A stretch of 64,000 bases of DNA from Cornus controversa (lineage: Eukaryota > Streptophyta > Magnoliopsida > Cornales > Cornaceae): contig CM048846.1 in NCBI GenBank assembly GCA_026545225.1, positions 59,586,270 through 59,650,269 on the forward strand, in the 5' to 3' direction. This document shows positions 47,387 through 60,152 of this stretch, in pieces. A program made the translations under genes and the position numbers. A model generated the notes under the pieces. It was not told the DNA's origin and did not search any database. It saw nothing but the letters and a program-made list of their open reading frames with translations. The first letter of the stretch is position 1; each line of letters begins with the position of its first letter.

Positions 47387-50300
47387 ATGGCTGCACCTCG
47401 GACTTTAAATGACTACTTTGCACCATCACAGCCAACCCACCTAATTGTATTGTTCTCCCAGAGAACAATGCGGACCAATTTGAGATTAGGCCCGCTACAA
47501 TCAATTTGTTACCCAAATTTCATGGGTTTGAAAGTGAGCAACCTTATATCCATTTAAGCAAATTTTTAACAATTTGCAACACTTTCAAAAATCAGAATTT
47601 GGATGCCGAGGGTATCAAATTGCGTCTTTTTCCTCTATCCCTAGAAGATAAGGCTGCCTCATGGCTAAACTCCATTCCTCCAAATTCAATTGAATCATGG
47701 GATGCACTTGCAAAGAAGTTTATGAACAAATTTTATCCTATGCAAAAGACCGAGTCAATGAGAGATGCCATAAGCACTTTTAGAGGGAAAAATGAGGAAC
47801 AATTCCACCACACTTGGGAACGTTTTCATGATTTGCTTCTCAAATGCCCACACCATGGCTTTGATAAAGCACAGTTAGTTCAATTTTTCTATAAGGGGCT
47901 TTCACCTATGAATCGAACCATGCTCGAGTCTATGCACCAAGGTAAGTTCAAGAACCAAACCCCTGATCAAGCCTATCAATTTTTAGAAGAACTAGCTGAG
48001 AATGCCCAAAATTGGAATTGGAATAATTGTGATGATGAATTTTCTAGGAATGACCAATCCCATAGAAAATCTGGTATGTATGAGATCAAGCCTGAAAATG
48101 AACTCAAATCTGTGATGCAAAGTCTAGCCGATGGTGTGAAAGACTTGAGTCGAAAGTTCGATGCTTTTACACTCATGTCCACAAGTGCACAATGCAATAT
48201 GTGTTCTAGTTCATCCCATCCCACTGAGGCGTGTCCGGTCTATTGTACATCTGAACCTTCGGATGCACAAGTGTGTGCTTTTAATACCTATAAAAGACCG
48301 ACAGCTAATACCTTCAGCCAGACTTACCATCCTGATACTCGAAATCATCCTAACTTTTCATACCGACAAAATTTTCCTGCACAATACTTAGGTGGTCAAC
48401 CTAGTTCTCAAGGTAACTCCAATAGGCCACCACAACCTCAAGGACCTCTTGTTCCTCAAGGTCAATTCCCATTGACCAATCAGTTCAGTCACAATAAAGA
48501 TCTCGCACTTGATCCCATGAGTAATTATGTTGCTCCTGTCTCACAAAACCAACATATTTCCAACTATGATGACACTCTGAAAATGCTTGCCCTTAATCTA
48601 GATCAAACTAATAAGCAATCCAATCAGAGATTTCAAAAGTTAGAGAGTAACTTTGACCTATTGACTCAGAACCAATTGCAATTTCAACAGTCAATCCAAA
48701 ATCAATTGAGTCAACTTACTTCTGTTCTAACTGAAAGACAGAGGGGTACCTTGCCTAGCCAACCTGAAATCAATCCTAAAAACAAAAGGGTTAATCTCAT
48801 AGAATCTTCTTCTGCCACTGACCAATCAAATGGCCATGTGAATTCCATCACAACACTTTGGTCAGGAAAGCAAATAGATAATAAGGTTGAGCTACCCACT
48901 CAAGATGAGACTGCACCATTTGAGTCTCCCCCATTCAACTCTCCCAGAGCCAAGAAAGCCCATAGTCCTCAGACTGACACTACCACTCTTAAGCCGTATG
49001 CTCCACCTGCACCCTTTCCTTCTAGACTAGTCAATAATAAAAAGGATTCGCAATACAGTGAGATCTTAGAGATTTTTCAGAATCTCCAGATTAATATTCC
49101 ATTTCTCACTGCCATTAAGCAAATCCCTTCTTATGCAAAGTTTATTAAGGACTTAGTCAAGAGGAAAACCAATATCCCAAAGGAAGCCTTCATAGCCCAA
49201 CATTGCTCTTCTTTCCTACAAAACCAAGCCGTGGTCAAACATAAAGATCCTGGCAGTCCGACTGTCCTTTGTAGGATAGGGAAAATTTTTGCTGATCAGG
49301 CCTTGTTGGATCTAGGTGCTAGTGTGAACTTGTTACCTTATTCAGTCTACCAAGAGTTAGGGTTGAATAATTTGAGGAAAACTGATGTTAGAATTCAATT
49401 AGCTGATCGATCAGTTAAGATTCCAAGGGGTATAATTGAGGATGTAATTGTTAAAGTGGCTGATTTTTATTACCCTGTAGATTTTATAGTGCTAGATACC
49501 CAACCCACTCAAGGTAAACAAATTCCAATCATTTTAGGTCGACCATTCTTAGCTACAGCCAATGCATTGATCAATTGTAGGAATGGTAACATGACCTTGA
49601 CCTTTAGTAACATGAAAGTGGAAGTCAATGTGTTTAGTTTGATGAAACAACCCCCCGACTCAGATTCCTTTGAAGATGTTTGTCTTATTGAGTCGTTGAC
49701 CGCACACACTTTTGAGCATTCCTACCCTGAGGATCCACTCCAACAGTGTTTAGCCCATTTTAGTGCTGATTTTGATGAGGATAACTATATTAGTGAAGTC
49801 AATGCTTTGCTAGATTCCACTCCAATTTCTGACACACCAAAATATAGGTCCCAATTTGAACCATTGTCTTTGTCGAATGTCACTGCATCTGAAAATGTCA
49901 AGAAGCCTCTTAGAGTTGAATTAAAGCCTCTACCTGCGACTTTAAAATATTTATACCTAGGTGAGTCTGACACATTTCCCGTGGTGATAGCTTCTGATTT
50001 AACTGAGGATCAGGAAAACCAACTAATTGAGGTTCTTAGGGCAAATAAGGAAGCAATAGGTTGGTCAATTGATGACATCAAAGGTATTAGTCCTTTCGTG
50101 GTCCAACATCGCATTCACTTAGAAGACGATGCTAAAACCTGTCGACAACCTCAGAGGAGACTTAACCCCAATTTAAAGGAAGTTGTTCGTGCTGAAGTTA
50201 TCAAACTTCTAGATGCCAATATCATCTATCCCATCTCTGATAGCCAGTGGGTAAGTCCAATCCAAGTTGTCCCTAAGAAGTCTGGCATCACTGTCGTTGC

Positions 50301-52815
50301 CAATGACAATAATGAGTTGGTTCCTACTCGTGTCCAAACTGGATGGCGAGTTTGTATAGACTATAGGAAGCTTAATAGTGTGACTAGGAAGGATCATTTC
50401 CCTCTACCTTTTGTTGACCAAATGTTAGAGAAATTAGCTGATCAGACATACTATTGCTTTTTAGATGGTTACTCTGGCTATAACCAGATTCTCGTCCACC
50501 CCGATGACCAAGACAAGACAACTTTCACCTGTCCATTTGGCACATTTGCTTATCGTCGCATGCCCTTTGGGTTATGCAATGCACCCGCCACATTTCAGAG
50601 GTGCATGATGAGTATCTTTCACGACATGGTTGACAAATTTCTAGAAATCTTCATGGATGACTTCTCTGTCTTTGGTTCATCTTTTAAGCAATGCCTACAC
50701 CATCTTACTCTAGTGCTTCAACGTTGTCGTGACACTAACCTAGTTCTTAACTGGGAAAAATGTCACTTCATGGTAAAGAAAGGAATTGTCCTAGGTCATA
50801 CTATTTCTAGTAGGGGAATTGAGGTAGATAAAGCAAAAGTTGACCTCATCTCAAATCTACCTATCCCCAAAACTGTTCGTGATATTCGAGCTTTCTTAGG
50901 TCATGCTGGATTCTATAGGCATTTCATCAAAGATTTCAGTAAGATAGCACGACCTTTGACCCATCTTCTAGCTAAGGATGTACCATTTGAGTTTACAGAT
51001 GCTTGTCACTCAGCTTTTGAGCAATTAAAATTAGCCCTCACCACTGCACCCATAATTCGCCCACCTGATTGGAACCTACCTTTTGAGATCATGTGTGATG
51101 TGTCAGATTATGCAATTGGGGCTGTTTTAGGACAAAGAGTTGATAAAGCACCCTATGTGATCTATTATGCTAGCAAGACTTTGAATGACGCGCAACTTAA
51201 CTACTCGACCACTGAGAAAGAGTTATTAGCAGTCATGTTTTCCTTTGAAAAATTTCGCTCGTATTTGATCGGATCTAAGGTCATCATCTATACCGATCAT
51301 GCAGCATTGCGACATCTTCTCTCCAAAAAAGATGCCAAACCTAGGTTGATACGATGGATCTTACTCATTCAAGAATTTGACCTTGAGATTCGTGATAAGA
51401 AAGGCTCAGATAATATAGTCGCTGATCATTTGTCCCGTCTTATTGTTGATTCTATTAGTGACTCCCTTCCCATCTCTGATTATTTTCCTGATGAAAAACT
51501 TTTTACAATATCTCATGCCCCATGGTATGCTGATATTGTCAATTACATTGTGACTGGTCAAATCCCTTCCACTTGGTCTAAGCAAGAGAGAGACAAATTC
51601 TTAGCTAAGGCTAAGGAATATTTTTGGGATGATCCCTACTTATTCAAGTATTGTCCAGATCAGATCATCCGTAGGTGTGTTCCCGAGGACGACCAAGAGT
51701 CTGTCATTTCCTTTTGTCATGATCAGCCATGTGGTGGCCATTTTAGCTCTAAAAGGACCGTTGCAAAAATCTTGCAATCGGGATTTTATTGGCCCACCCT
51801 TTTTAAGGACACTTATACCTACTGTCTCGCTTGTCCTAGATGTCAATTATTAGGTAAGATTACCAAGCGTAATGAGTGGCCCCAACAATCAATTTTAGTT
51901 GTCGAAATATTTGATGTTTGGGGTATTGACTTCATGGGACCCTTTCCTTCCTCATTTGGGTATATCTACATTCTTCTTGCTGTTGATTATGTGTCCAAAT
52001 GGGTGGAAGCATTAGCCACTAAGACAGCCGACCATAAAGTTGTGGTGAATTTCTTAAAAGACTTAATTTTGCCTAGATTCGGTGTACCTCGAGCCATAAT
52101 TAGTGATAATGGTTCCCATTTTTGCAACAAAGTCTTTGCAAGCTTAATGTCTAAATATGAGATCACCCACAAAGTGGCCCTATCTTATCACCCACAAACC
52201 AATGGTCAGGCTGAGGTATCCAATAGGGAGATCAAACATATCTTAGAAAAAATGGTTAACCCCACAAGGAAGGACTGGAGTCTCCGCCTCCAAGATGCTT
52301 TGTGGGCATATCGTACTGCTTATAAGACTCCTATAGGAATGTCTCCATATCGTTTAGTCTATGGCAAAGCATGTCACTTGCCTGTCGAACTCGAACACCG
52401 TGCTTATTGGGCTATCAAGGCCATGAATTTTAACTATGATAAAGCCGGAGAGCGTAGGTCACTTCAACTCGATGAGTTGGAGGAAATCAGAAATGATGCC
52501 TACGAGAGTTCGAAGATTTATAAAGCTAAGACCAAATTGGAACATGACAAACAAATTCTGAGAAAAGATTTCTCCCCAGGCCAGAAGGTTCTTCTGTATA
52601 ACTCTCGTCTTGAATTGTTTCCTGGGAAGTTGAGGTCACGATGGTCTGGTCCATACTATGTCCACCAAGTTGCTAGTCATGGTGCTATTGAGGTTCAAGA
52701 TCCCAAAAATGGAAAGTTATTCAAAGTTAATGCTCAACGTATAAAGCCTTTTATTGAGTTGGAGGCTCGTGAAATTGAAAATATTTTCCTTGTCGATCCA
52801 GTCTATCTCGATTGA
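47387..52815 (+). CDS. Gag-Pol polyprotein, one apparent frameshift near the gag start
   Basis: The long frame is open from 47413 to the TGA at 52813-52815. Going along it: capsid-type gag region (about 47650-47930); zinc knuckle C-X2-C-X4-H-X4-C (about 48190-48235); aspartic protease with DLGAS (about 49308); RT with [21 protein letters not shown] and the FMDD catalytic motif (about 50654); RNase H (about 51085-51450) with [11 protein letters not shown] and VADHLSR; integrase HHCC (51712-51845) and DDE core (GIDF about 51924, SDNG about 52099, E in QAEVSN about 52215). Gag most likely starts at ATG 47387 ([10 protein letters not shown]) in a different frame; the two frames overlap between 47413 and 47557, so about one base is missing near 47437-47442. 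All catalytic motifs seen are intact. Confidence 0.92.
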
Positions 52816-54778
52816 TCTTTTTGGGGTACTATCTCTTTTGCGTCTGGCTGAAGACGTTAAACTTAGCGCTCTTGGGAGGCAACCCTGCCGGTTGATTTTA
52901 GAGTTTCGTAACTGTTTAGTTGTGTTGCTACTTAGTTTAGGATTTTTTGTAAACTCTATTTGGATATGTTTATATTCTATTTGGGGTACGGTCTTTGATT
53001 AATATAGTTCTAAATCATTTAGTCTATATTATTATGCATTGCATATTTGTAGGGACTGTACTTCTACCACACCAGAACAATTGAGGTAATTTGTTCCAAT
53101 ATTTTTCTATCTGTCTTCAGCAATACATTGTTACTATACTTTTAACACTAGGGACAGTGTTGTATTTTGTTTGCGGGTGGGGTAGATTTATCAAAATGCA
53201 TGCCTTTTTTGAAAATCTTTTGATCCAAAATAGAGTCATTTTTCAAAAAAAAAAAAATAATAAAAATAAAATAAAATAATTTTTTTGGCAGTATAGTACC
53301 TTTACAATGATGATATTAGATTAACTTATGATCCATTTCATGAAATCCAAGAGATGTTAATGTTTTGATCTAAATTGAACTTGTTATTAGGGTAATATAA
53401 TGATAGACATTATTGTATCACGGACATTTAGAAGCAGAAATATTTTTTGCACAAAAGTCGAACTTTGCAATTCGAATTGAAAAGTGAGTAACCTCCTGAT
53501 AATCTGGAAGATCTAATAGTAGAGACTTAGACCGTGTGAGCTTTCGTGCCTTTCACTTTTGTAAAGAGTTTTTATGCTAACTCTGAGTCAAAAGATGACT
53601 CAATTTTCTTGGATACCGTATAAAAAATCGTTGGTAGTCTCATTATCTTTCATTTTGGTTGATCACTGAGAATGAAATTACTTCGAGTTAAGAGAAACAT
53701 AGGCCTTGTAATTTATTTTTCTACTATCGTATCCTACCATAATCCTTCTTTCTGTTGTTAGTTTTTGAAAAGTGATACGGATGTTCTTGTGAAAAAGAAA
53801 AAAAAAATCATCATATATATATATATATTTTTTTTTTCAATGAAAAAAAAAAAAAAGAAAGATAGAGAAAAAAAAAAAAAAGAAGAAGAAAAAAAAAGAA
53901 AAAGAAAAGAAGAAGAAGAAAAAGAAAAAAGAAATGAAGAAGACAAGTTTTCCCTTTGAGATATTTTGAAGACTCATCACTTCCAAAAATATTCACTTAC
54001 AGCCCCATCCTAATCACCACCTGTAAGATTTATGGAAAGATATGATAGTGGGTAATAAGTAAGCAGGCGCTATGGTGGGTAACTCGACATTCTCCCAAAA
54101 GTGATCAACATTCCTATCATGAGACTTTTCTATTTATATGTATCGGTTTTTCATATTAGTATGTGAGCTTGCTTTTACTTTGGAAACATAGTTTCTACTT
54201 ACATACAACTGAGAGAAACAGTTAGCCAAATCTCCGAGAGTTGTTCTTTTAGAGAGATATTTACCTGTGAGATTTGAAGTCAAAACGTCTTTTTCTTCTA
54301 GTGACTTGGGAATTACATTACTTGAATTTGAGGATGGCTTTTTGTCGACTTCACACACATTCACTCTGCTTCTAGGTTACTTGTGGATGATTTTTCCTTG
54401 ATGTTTATTGTTATAACACCCTAGTAGCTTGTTGTATATGAGGAACTTATTAATTTCATTTCTTATTTTTCATGTTTCATGGATATATAGGAGATTCTCT
54501 GAACAATAGGGGAAATTACTGCCTTAAAATAACTCTTCTTTGTAATAGTTAGAAAGTTTGTGGGTACCTTCACTGCAAACCCTCACGAGGCTATAGCTCG
54601 TCCACTAGGGGTAACCTAGGGGTTTAAGGCCTTATTGCATATGGTAAATGCAATCGAGAACAGCCTGCGAAAGTGGCACATCTTTAGTTAGGAGTTAAAT
54701 AAAAGTAACAGTTTTGTACACTAATTTCTTTTGCTTGTATTTGCTAGAGGACTAGCAAAAGCTCGTTTGGGGGTAATT
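52816..54778 (+). other. Non-coding 3' region of the Athila-like element
   Basis: Where some Athila elements carry an env-like gene, no sense ORF of useful length exists. The first part has AGCGCTCTTGGGAGGCAACC (about 52866-52885), a motif with a short GGG/CCC stem that I recall from many elements of this group just after pol. A purine tract lies at about 53800-53945. A G-run (TTTGGGGGTAATT, about 54766-54778) directly before the LTR is the polypurine tract. Two minus-strand or short ORFs here look accidental. Confidence 0.7.
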
Positions 54779-56025
54779 TGATAAGTGCACAAAACTTGCT
54801 ATTTTATATCCTAAAATAAGTTTTTAATTCATCTTTTATTTTATTTAAAGGTTTTTATCTTTGCATTTTATGTTTTATAGGGGTTGATTTCCAAAGAAGA
54901 AGAAAAGCAGCAAAAGAGGGCTAAAAAGGATATATATAGCCAAAGATGAACATAAGAAGAATTGTAGGAGAGATGGTATTCTGTGCAATCTACTTCACAA
55001 GAGGTCTCAAGTTCAAAACTTTGCCAAATATTTTGTACACGACCACGTCTGCAGTCCAGAATTGAAATTAAAGATATGGAAATCAAATTTTAGATATTCA
55101 AATTCAAAATTTTGTATTTTGAATTTTTGTTTTTGAATTTTGAATTTGGTATTTCAAATTTGTATTTTGAATTTTGTATTTTAAATTTTTCCCACCTAAA
55201 CCATTCCCCTCTAACTCTATAAATAGGGGGTCTTAGGGGATGGTGAAGGGTGTTAGAAATTGTAGAGAAATTATAGAAAAAAATAGTGTAATTGTTTTAT
55301 TGATTCAATGATGAGTAGTAGTTTCATTTCTATTTGTTTGTTTTCTTTTAATATGCAAGCGTAAACATCCTTCTCAAGAAAGTGATGAAGCCACCATGGC
55401 TGAAGTATAGGTAAGTTGTTTATTTTCTTGTCTACTTTTTCCTCCCAAGAGCATTCTTATACTCTTCTATTCTGGATTTTATTTTATAAAATTAGAGGAA
55501 GGATTTTTCGTGTTTGCCAAATAATGGTAATTCGAAGAATGCCTACCTCTGTTTACCTAGCCAATGTGCATCAGATTAAGTAAAGAATGTCTCTCTCATA
55601 TATAATCAAGTCATTCTTTTTTATTCCATATTTTCCTTCATCTTTCCAAGTTCTAATTGGATTGGTGAAGTGTATTGGTTATTGGAGGAAAAACTAGATA
55701 AGAATATAAAAAAAAAAACTTTATTTATATGGATCCATGGTGGTGAATTCTCTTTCCTTGAGATTTGTCCTATCATTTGATCTAAGACATTTAATATTAG
55801 TTTTTATTATTAAATAAAAAATTAGAATTTTATTTTTTTAAATATTCATTTTTCATCTCAAGAGATTTAGGTTTTGAAGTTTAGACTTGTTACTGATTCT
55901 CACTTGAGAGTGGTTCGACCCTGCTTACTACTATACAGTTTTTAGTAAAGTTTTTGCAGGTTTTATTATTTTTTGTACGAAGTGTAGAAAAGCAACGACA
56001 AACATCCAATAATCTACACTCGTCA
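54779..56025 (+). repeat. 3' LTR of the Athila-like element
   Basis: Same length and ends as the 5' LTR, and followed directly by the GTGAG duplication. Confidence 0.97.
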
Positions 56026-58355
56026 GTGAGTAGTTAAGTATTGTTCCCTATATTTTTAGTGAACAAAAATACCCTTTGGTAACCAAAAGTACTCGCAAAC
56101 TCTGGCTCTTGGAATCATCAATGGCTTCCTTCAATTCATGTTCTCACCTCGCATGCCTCGTAACATTTTACACTTCTAAAGTCTACCTACCACACCATAA
56201 TCTAATGTTAAGTGACGAATTTAAACATACACATTTCATTGGCCCCACCCCAATTACAGTCTTTAACCATCCTGATGCATAGTTAAGTCATCCCATCAAC
56301 ATACGTCAAGGGGACTCTCCCTACACCCGGGAAAAACACGAAAAGTATGAAGTACATATGATCTAACTCTTGATGTAATCGAGATACATAGACAACTTGA
56401 ACATCTTCAAACTAGGTCACATCTTTCATTTAGTCTAAGTCTCTGTCATTCTAAGCTATTTTCATATGAAGCCAATAAAAGAAAATTCAAATTCCAAAGT
56501 ATCTTATTCTAAGTCATTTTCATATAAAGGTAATTTCATTCCATTAGTAGAAATTTAGGTTCCATCACCCATAAGATTGACCAAGCCTATGCTCTTAAAT
56601 CCAGCACTACCAAGTGCATCATTTTCCGAACCATCATAAACAACATGAAACATAAAGTAGATAATCGTACTTGGTACGAATGTTATGGGATGCCTAACAC
56701 ATTTCCCATGCTTAACCAAACCCCTGAATCCACTAATTTAATTTTTGAAGAATACATGGAAATCAAACACATTAGGGACCATAATCTTCCAATACCGTCA
56801 CATCTAGTCAACCATAGGTGACCTAACATACCAAAACTCGATGTTAGGTGACGACTCCATTCAATCACACATAAGACTTTATTCCATCTCTAAACATCAA
56901 TCCCCATCACATTTTAGGTTCAAAGACTTTGCAATCAAGCAGGCCTAGGGAGGGCAATTTCTAAATTTAGGCTGCCTAAGGTTGCTCCATCTACAATTAC
57001 AAGCATTTCCTTTATAGGTACATATGCGCGTAGTTGCTTTTAGGCATATTTGAGAGTGCTCGCAACTACAGTTGTGGTTTTATTCCACTTTAGTTTTAAT
57101 TATTTGGATATGCACACATTTCTAGATGCAATTTTGTTCCACTTTAATTTTATTTTGACTCACATATTTCTAGATGCAATTTTGTTCCACTTGAGTTTTA
57201 TTTGGGCCTGTACGTATTTCAAGGTGCGATTTTGTTCCACTTTAGGCTTATGGTGACTTGCAAGCATTTTGAGGTGCAATTTCATTTCATATTTTATTTA
57301 TTTTATTTTGCACGCAGTTTGATGTGATTTCATTTCAAATTTGACTTATTTTATTTTGCACATATTTTGAGGTGCACCTTTTTTAGGTCAAAGTGACTAT
57401 TTTGCCCTTTTAATAGAGTTATATGAACTATTGAGATGTTTTAGAGAGGCATACTCTAGATTTGTGGATCCCTTGTATGCTTTTGGGACGTTTCAGAGGC
57501 AATAGTGGTCTTCATTTTTTGATCTGATGGTTGGATTGGCCAATTTCACATTAGGATGTAAAATTATCATTTTATCCTTACTATTAGGTCTCTCAAATTA
57601 CCTTTGCAGCTAGGTGCGAAAAAAAGGGATGTCTACAATAATAAAACCTCTTCATAAAAAGATAAGACGTCTATTAGGAAATAGAACATGTATGCCCTGA
57701 TATAGATACAAAAAGACTAGACATCTATATGAAAACTACAAGATGTCCACTTGAGTCGCGAATTTTTTAAACTATGTTTCCAAACAGTCTCTCAAAAGCT
57801 CTAACGAACATATTCCTATCTTATACTATAAATAGGAGGTCTCTTGCCTTTAAACATTATCAATTAACCCTTTGGAAAAACTTTTGGATAACTACTAAAT
57901 TTTTTTTTCAAAGAGCCTTTTGAGCACCATATAAAAGATTCAAAGTTTTGCAAAAAGTAAAAAGTGATTTGGGAAAAACCTCTTGAAAAGCATAATAAAG
58001 AACCAAGAGGGGAGGGGTGAATTGGTTCTTGAGTGATTTTTCTAAACTTTTATAGCTATGAACATGACAAAGTGTGACTATGAATGAAATAACTGAGCTT
58101 AATTCCTTTGGTGTGTTTTAGGATAACTCAAGGTGTCATATAAAAACAATGTGTATGGAGAAGGCAGTCTTAATATGAGTGGTATACAACTTTGAGAAGT
58201 GTTTAATGAAAGTCACCTATGAAACCTTTACTTCAACCAATTATTTGTGAAAATGCCAACATCAATAATTGAGAAAAATGATAGGTGAAATATAATTTTT
58301 CTAAGTCAATTCAAGTGTGTTACAACAATATAAAATAATTTCAAAGCATATGCAG
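56026..58355. other. Arm remnant and unassigned repetitive DNA
   Basis: 56031-56061 is the displaced end of the inverted-repeat element. About 56200-56870 shares phrases with 24009-24150 (CATAATC, GGTGACCTAAC, GTGACGACTCCA-like text), so both belong to a dispersed repeat. About 57080-57400 holds five or six degenerate tandem units of about 48 bp (TTTCTAGATGCAATTTTGTT). A TATAAATAGGAGG box near 57827 and an AGAGGGGAGGGGTGAATTGG phrase at 58006 suggest another LTR fragment. No convincing ORF. Confidence 0.45.
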
Positions 58356-59522
58356 TATAGAGACTGTGACTAATTTTGGCTGGTTTTGCATTTTTCGCAT
58401 CATAATTGCCATAAATGCATTTTGAGTGGTGTTTAACATGTTTTGAGTGTGGGGAACATGTTTGGGAAGTGTTTTAAGGATTTTGGTAAGTTTTCGAAAG
58501 ATTTGGAGAAGTTTGACTTTTTGCTCAAAATTGGGGCCCAGGATGTGACTTAAGTGGGCCTAGGAATCCAGAAAATTTTTAGAAATAATTATTTTTGTGA
58601 ATGACTTGGATGAAACGTTTATAGAGTAAAGAAAGTGATTTTGAGGCCGTTGAAATTTGCAAAATCAAAAATGGACCTGGGAAGGTACGTTAAGTGGCCC
58701 GGGGTGAAATAGTCATTTCACCCCCCAAAGCACTTTTAAATATATGGCTAAGAGTGATCCCAGACATTTCACATGGTTCCTTCTCTCTCTAACATTTCCC
58801 TCTTCTTCTCTTTCCCTTCTCTCTAGATTTCGGTTAGCTTCGGTGGTGATTCGGGTTTTCGACGAAAAAGGGAGATACGTAAGGGACGATAAGAGCTTTC
58901 ATTTGAACCGAACATCTTCGTGGTTCGGCAAGGTGGACATCGCTGGGATTTTGGTGAAGTGATTGGAAGGCCTTCATTTTTGAGGTAGAGGTTTCTCTTC
59001 TCATTTAATTATCAATTCTAGGATTTTGGGAGAAACGGTGAGAGCTAGGGTTGTCTATTGCAAGTTTTAGAATGGTGAGAGGGGTAGATATGGTGAGTTT
59101 CTATCTCTCTTTAATTTCTTAAATGCAATTGGTATGTATATGGTAGTATGCATGATAAGAGGAGTGAATGAGTGAGAGAAATGAGTATGTACACTTATAT
59201 GCTAGGTTTTGTGCTTTTTTGTGAAAAATGTGTTAAATGAGTATAATTGTGTTATATGCAATCATATGATTTAAAATGCATGCTATCCTTGTATAGAAAT
59301 TGTGTGCATTAGTGAAGCATGACAAATACGTGCTTAAGTGAATTTTGTGAGCATATGCTACCTATGCTAGGGTGTGCATATATAGGAAAGTATATATGTG
59401 GATTGGTGAATATGAAATACATGTTATGATCTTTTATAACTAGCTTATGCATTGTGAAGTATGAATTTTAAATGCTTGGTTCATGAGTGTTCGAAATATA
59501 TGTGTAGGGCTGTTGTGAGGAG
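58356..59522 (+). repeat. Chromovirus-type LTR, second copy, 5' part
   Basis: Aligns with the LTR at 19958 from its first bases (TATAGAGACTGTGAC against TGTAGAGACCATGAC, so the canonical TG has become TA). The alignment runs through GGGAACATGTTTGG, AAGTGGGCC and GTTAAGTGGCC-type phrases to GTTGTGAG, where it breaks at 59522. The rest of this LTR is not seen before the window ends, because a nested insertion begins here. Confidence 0.8.
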
Positions 59523-60152
59523 TGATAAGTAATAAATATTACATATTCAATGCCCTTAAAATTATATGAATTAGTATCTTAGTAATATTTATTTCATGTT
59601 TTTATTAATAATTTTAATTTTTTCAGGATTTCAGGTGATTAAGAGTAATTCTAATTAATAATGGTGCAATCGGGCTACAGATGGTGTTAGGCCTATTCAC
59701 ATTGAAGATTGGGTCAATTAAGGCCTAAAAAGTCCTGGACCCATGTTGGTATTCAGACCATAACTCTGTACAAAATTGTTAAAACGACCCAAACTTCGCT
59801 TAGGTTGAAGAAAATCCAATTCTGTACAATTTCATATTTCACGAAAATTTCCTAAAACGGACGTTTAAGGCAACTTTCTGCCCTATTTGCGCAGCTACCA
59901 CTTTTTGGGCGCAAATGCCACTTTTGAGGCACATGTGCCATTTTCTTATGCGCATTTGACACTTTGGGAGGTAAGGTGTCCCGTTTGTGTTTGCTTTGCT
60001 GAATAAAAGAGAGAAAAAGAGGAGGAAACTAAGGTATTCTGGAGGGGGGAAGCAGAGAGAGATATACAGAGGCGATTCATGATGATACGGGCAAGACGAC
60101 GACAACTTCATCATCGTTTAAGCTTGGACCTCCGATCATGAGCGGCTAAACA
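59523..60152 (+). mobile_element. Nested LTR-type element, 5' end (TGATAAGTAAT)
   Basis: Starts TGATAAGTAATAAATATTAC exactly where the older LTR breaks. It resembles the opening of the Athila-like LTRs (AT-rich start, then TTTTTTCAGGATTTCAGGTG). It contains three related GGCGCAAATGCCAC-type phrases (about 59890-59960) and no ORF. It is itself interrupted at 60152 by the solo LTR and resumes at 63953. Confidence 0.6.

Larger units (their letters stand above)
44818..56025 (+). mobile_element. Complete Athila-like Ty3/gypsy retrotransposon
   Basis: Two 1247-bp LTRs (44818-46064 and 54779-56025) are flanked by perfect 5-bp target duplications GTGAG (44813-44817 and 56026-56030). Order: LTR, tRNA-Asp primer site, leader, gag-protease-RT-RNase H-integrase in one long frame, about 1.96 kb of non-coding 3' sequence, 3' LTR. 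The LTRs differ by about four substitutions by eye and no indels. The tRNA-Asp site, a single RNase H and a long 3' region fit the Athila lineage. No env-like ORF is present. The element landed in one arm of an older inverted-repeat transposon. Confidence 0.97.

Noticed and set aside
54134-54364. Antisense 76-codon ORF in the Athila-like 3' region
   Set aside because: No recognisable features and antisense to the element; env would be on the sense strand.
43874-56061. CACTA (En/Spm) transposon because both ends begin CACTA
   Set aside because: No 3-bp target duplication and no subterminal repeats or transposase were seen.
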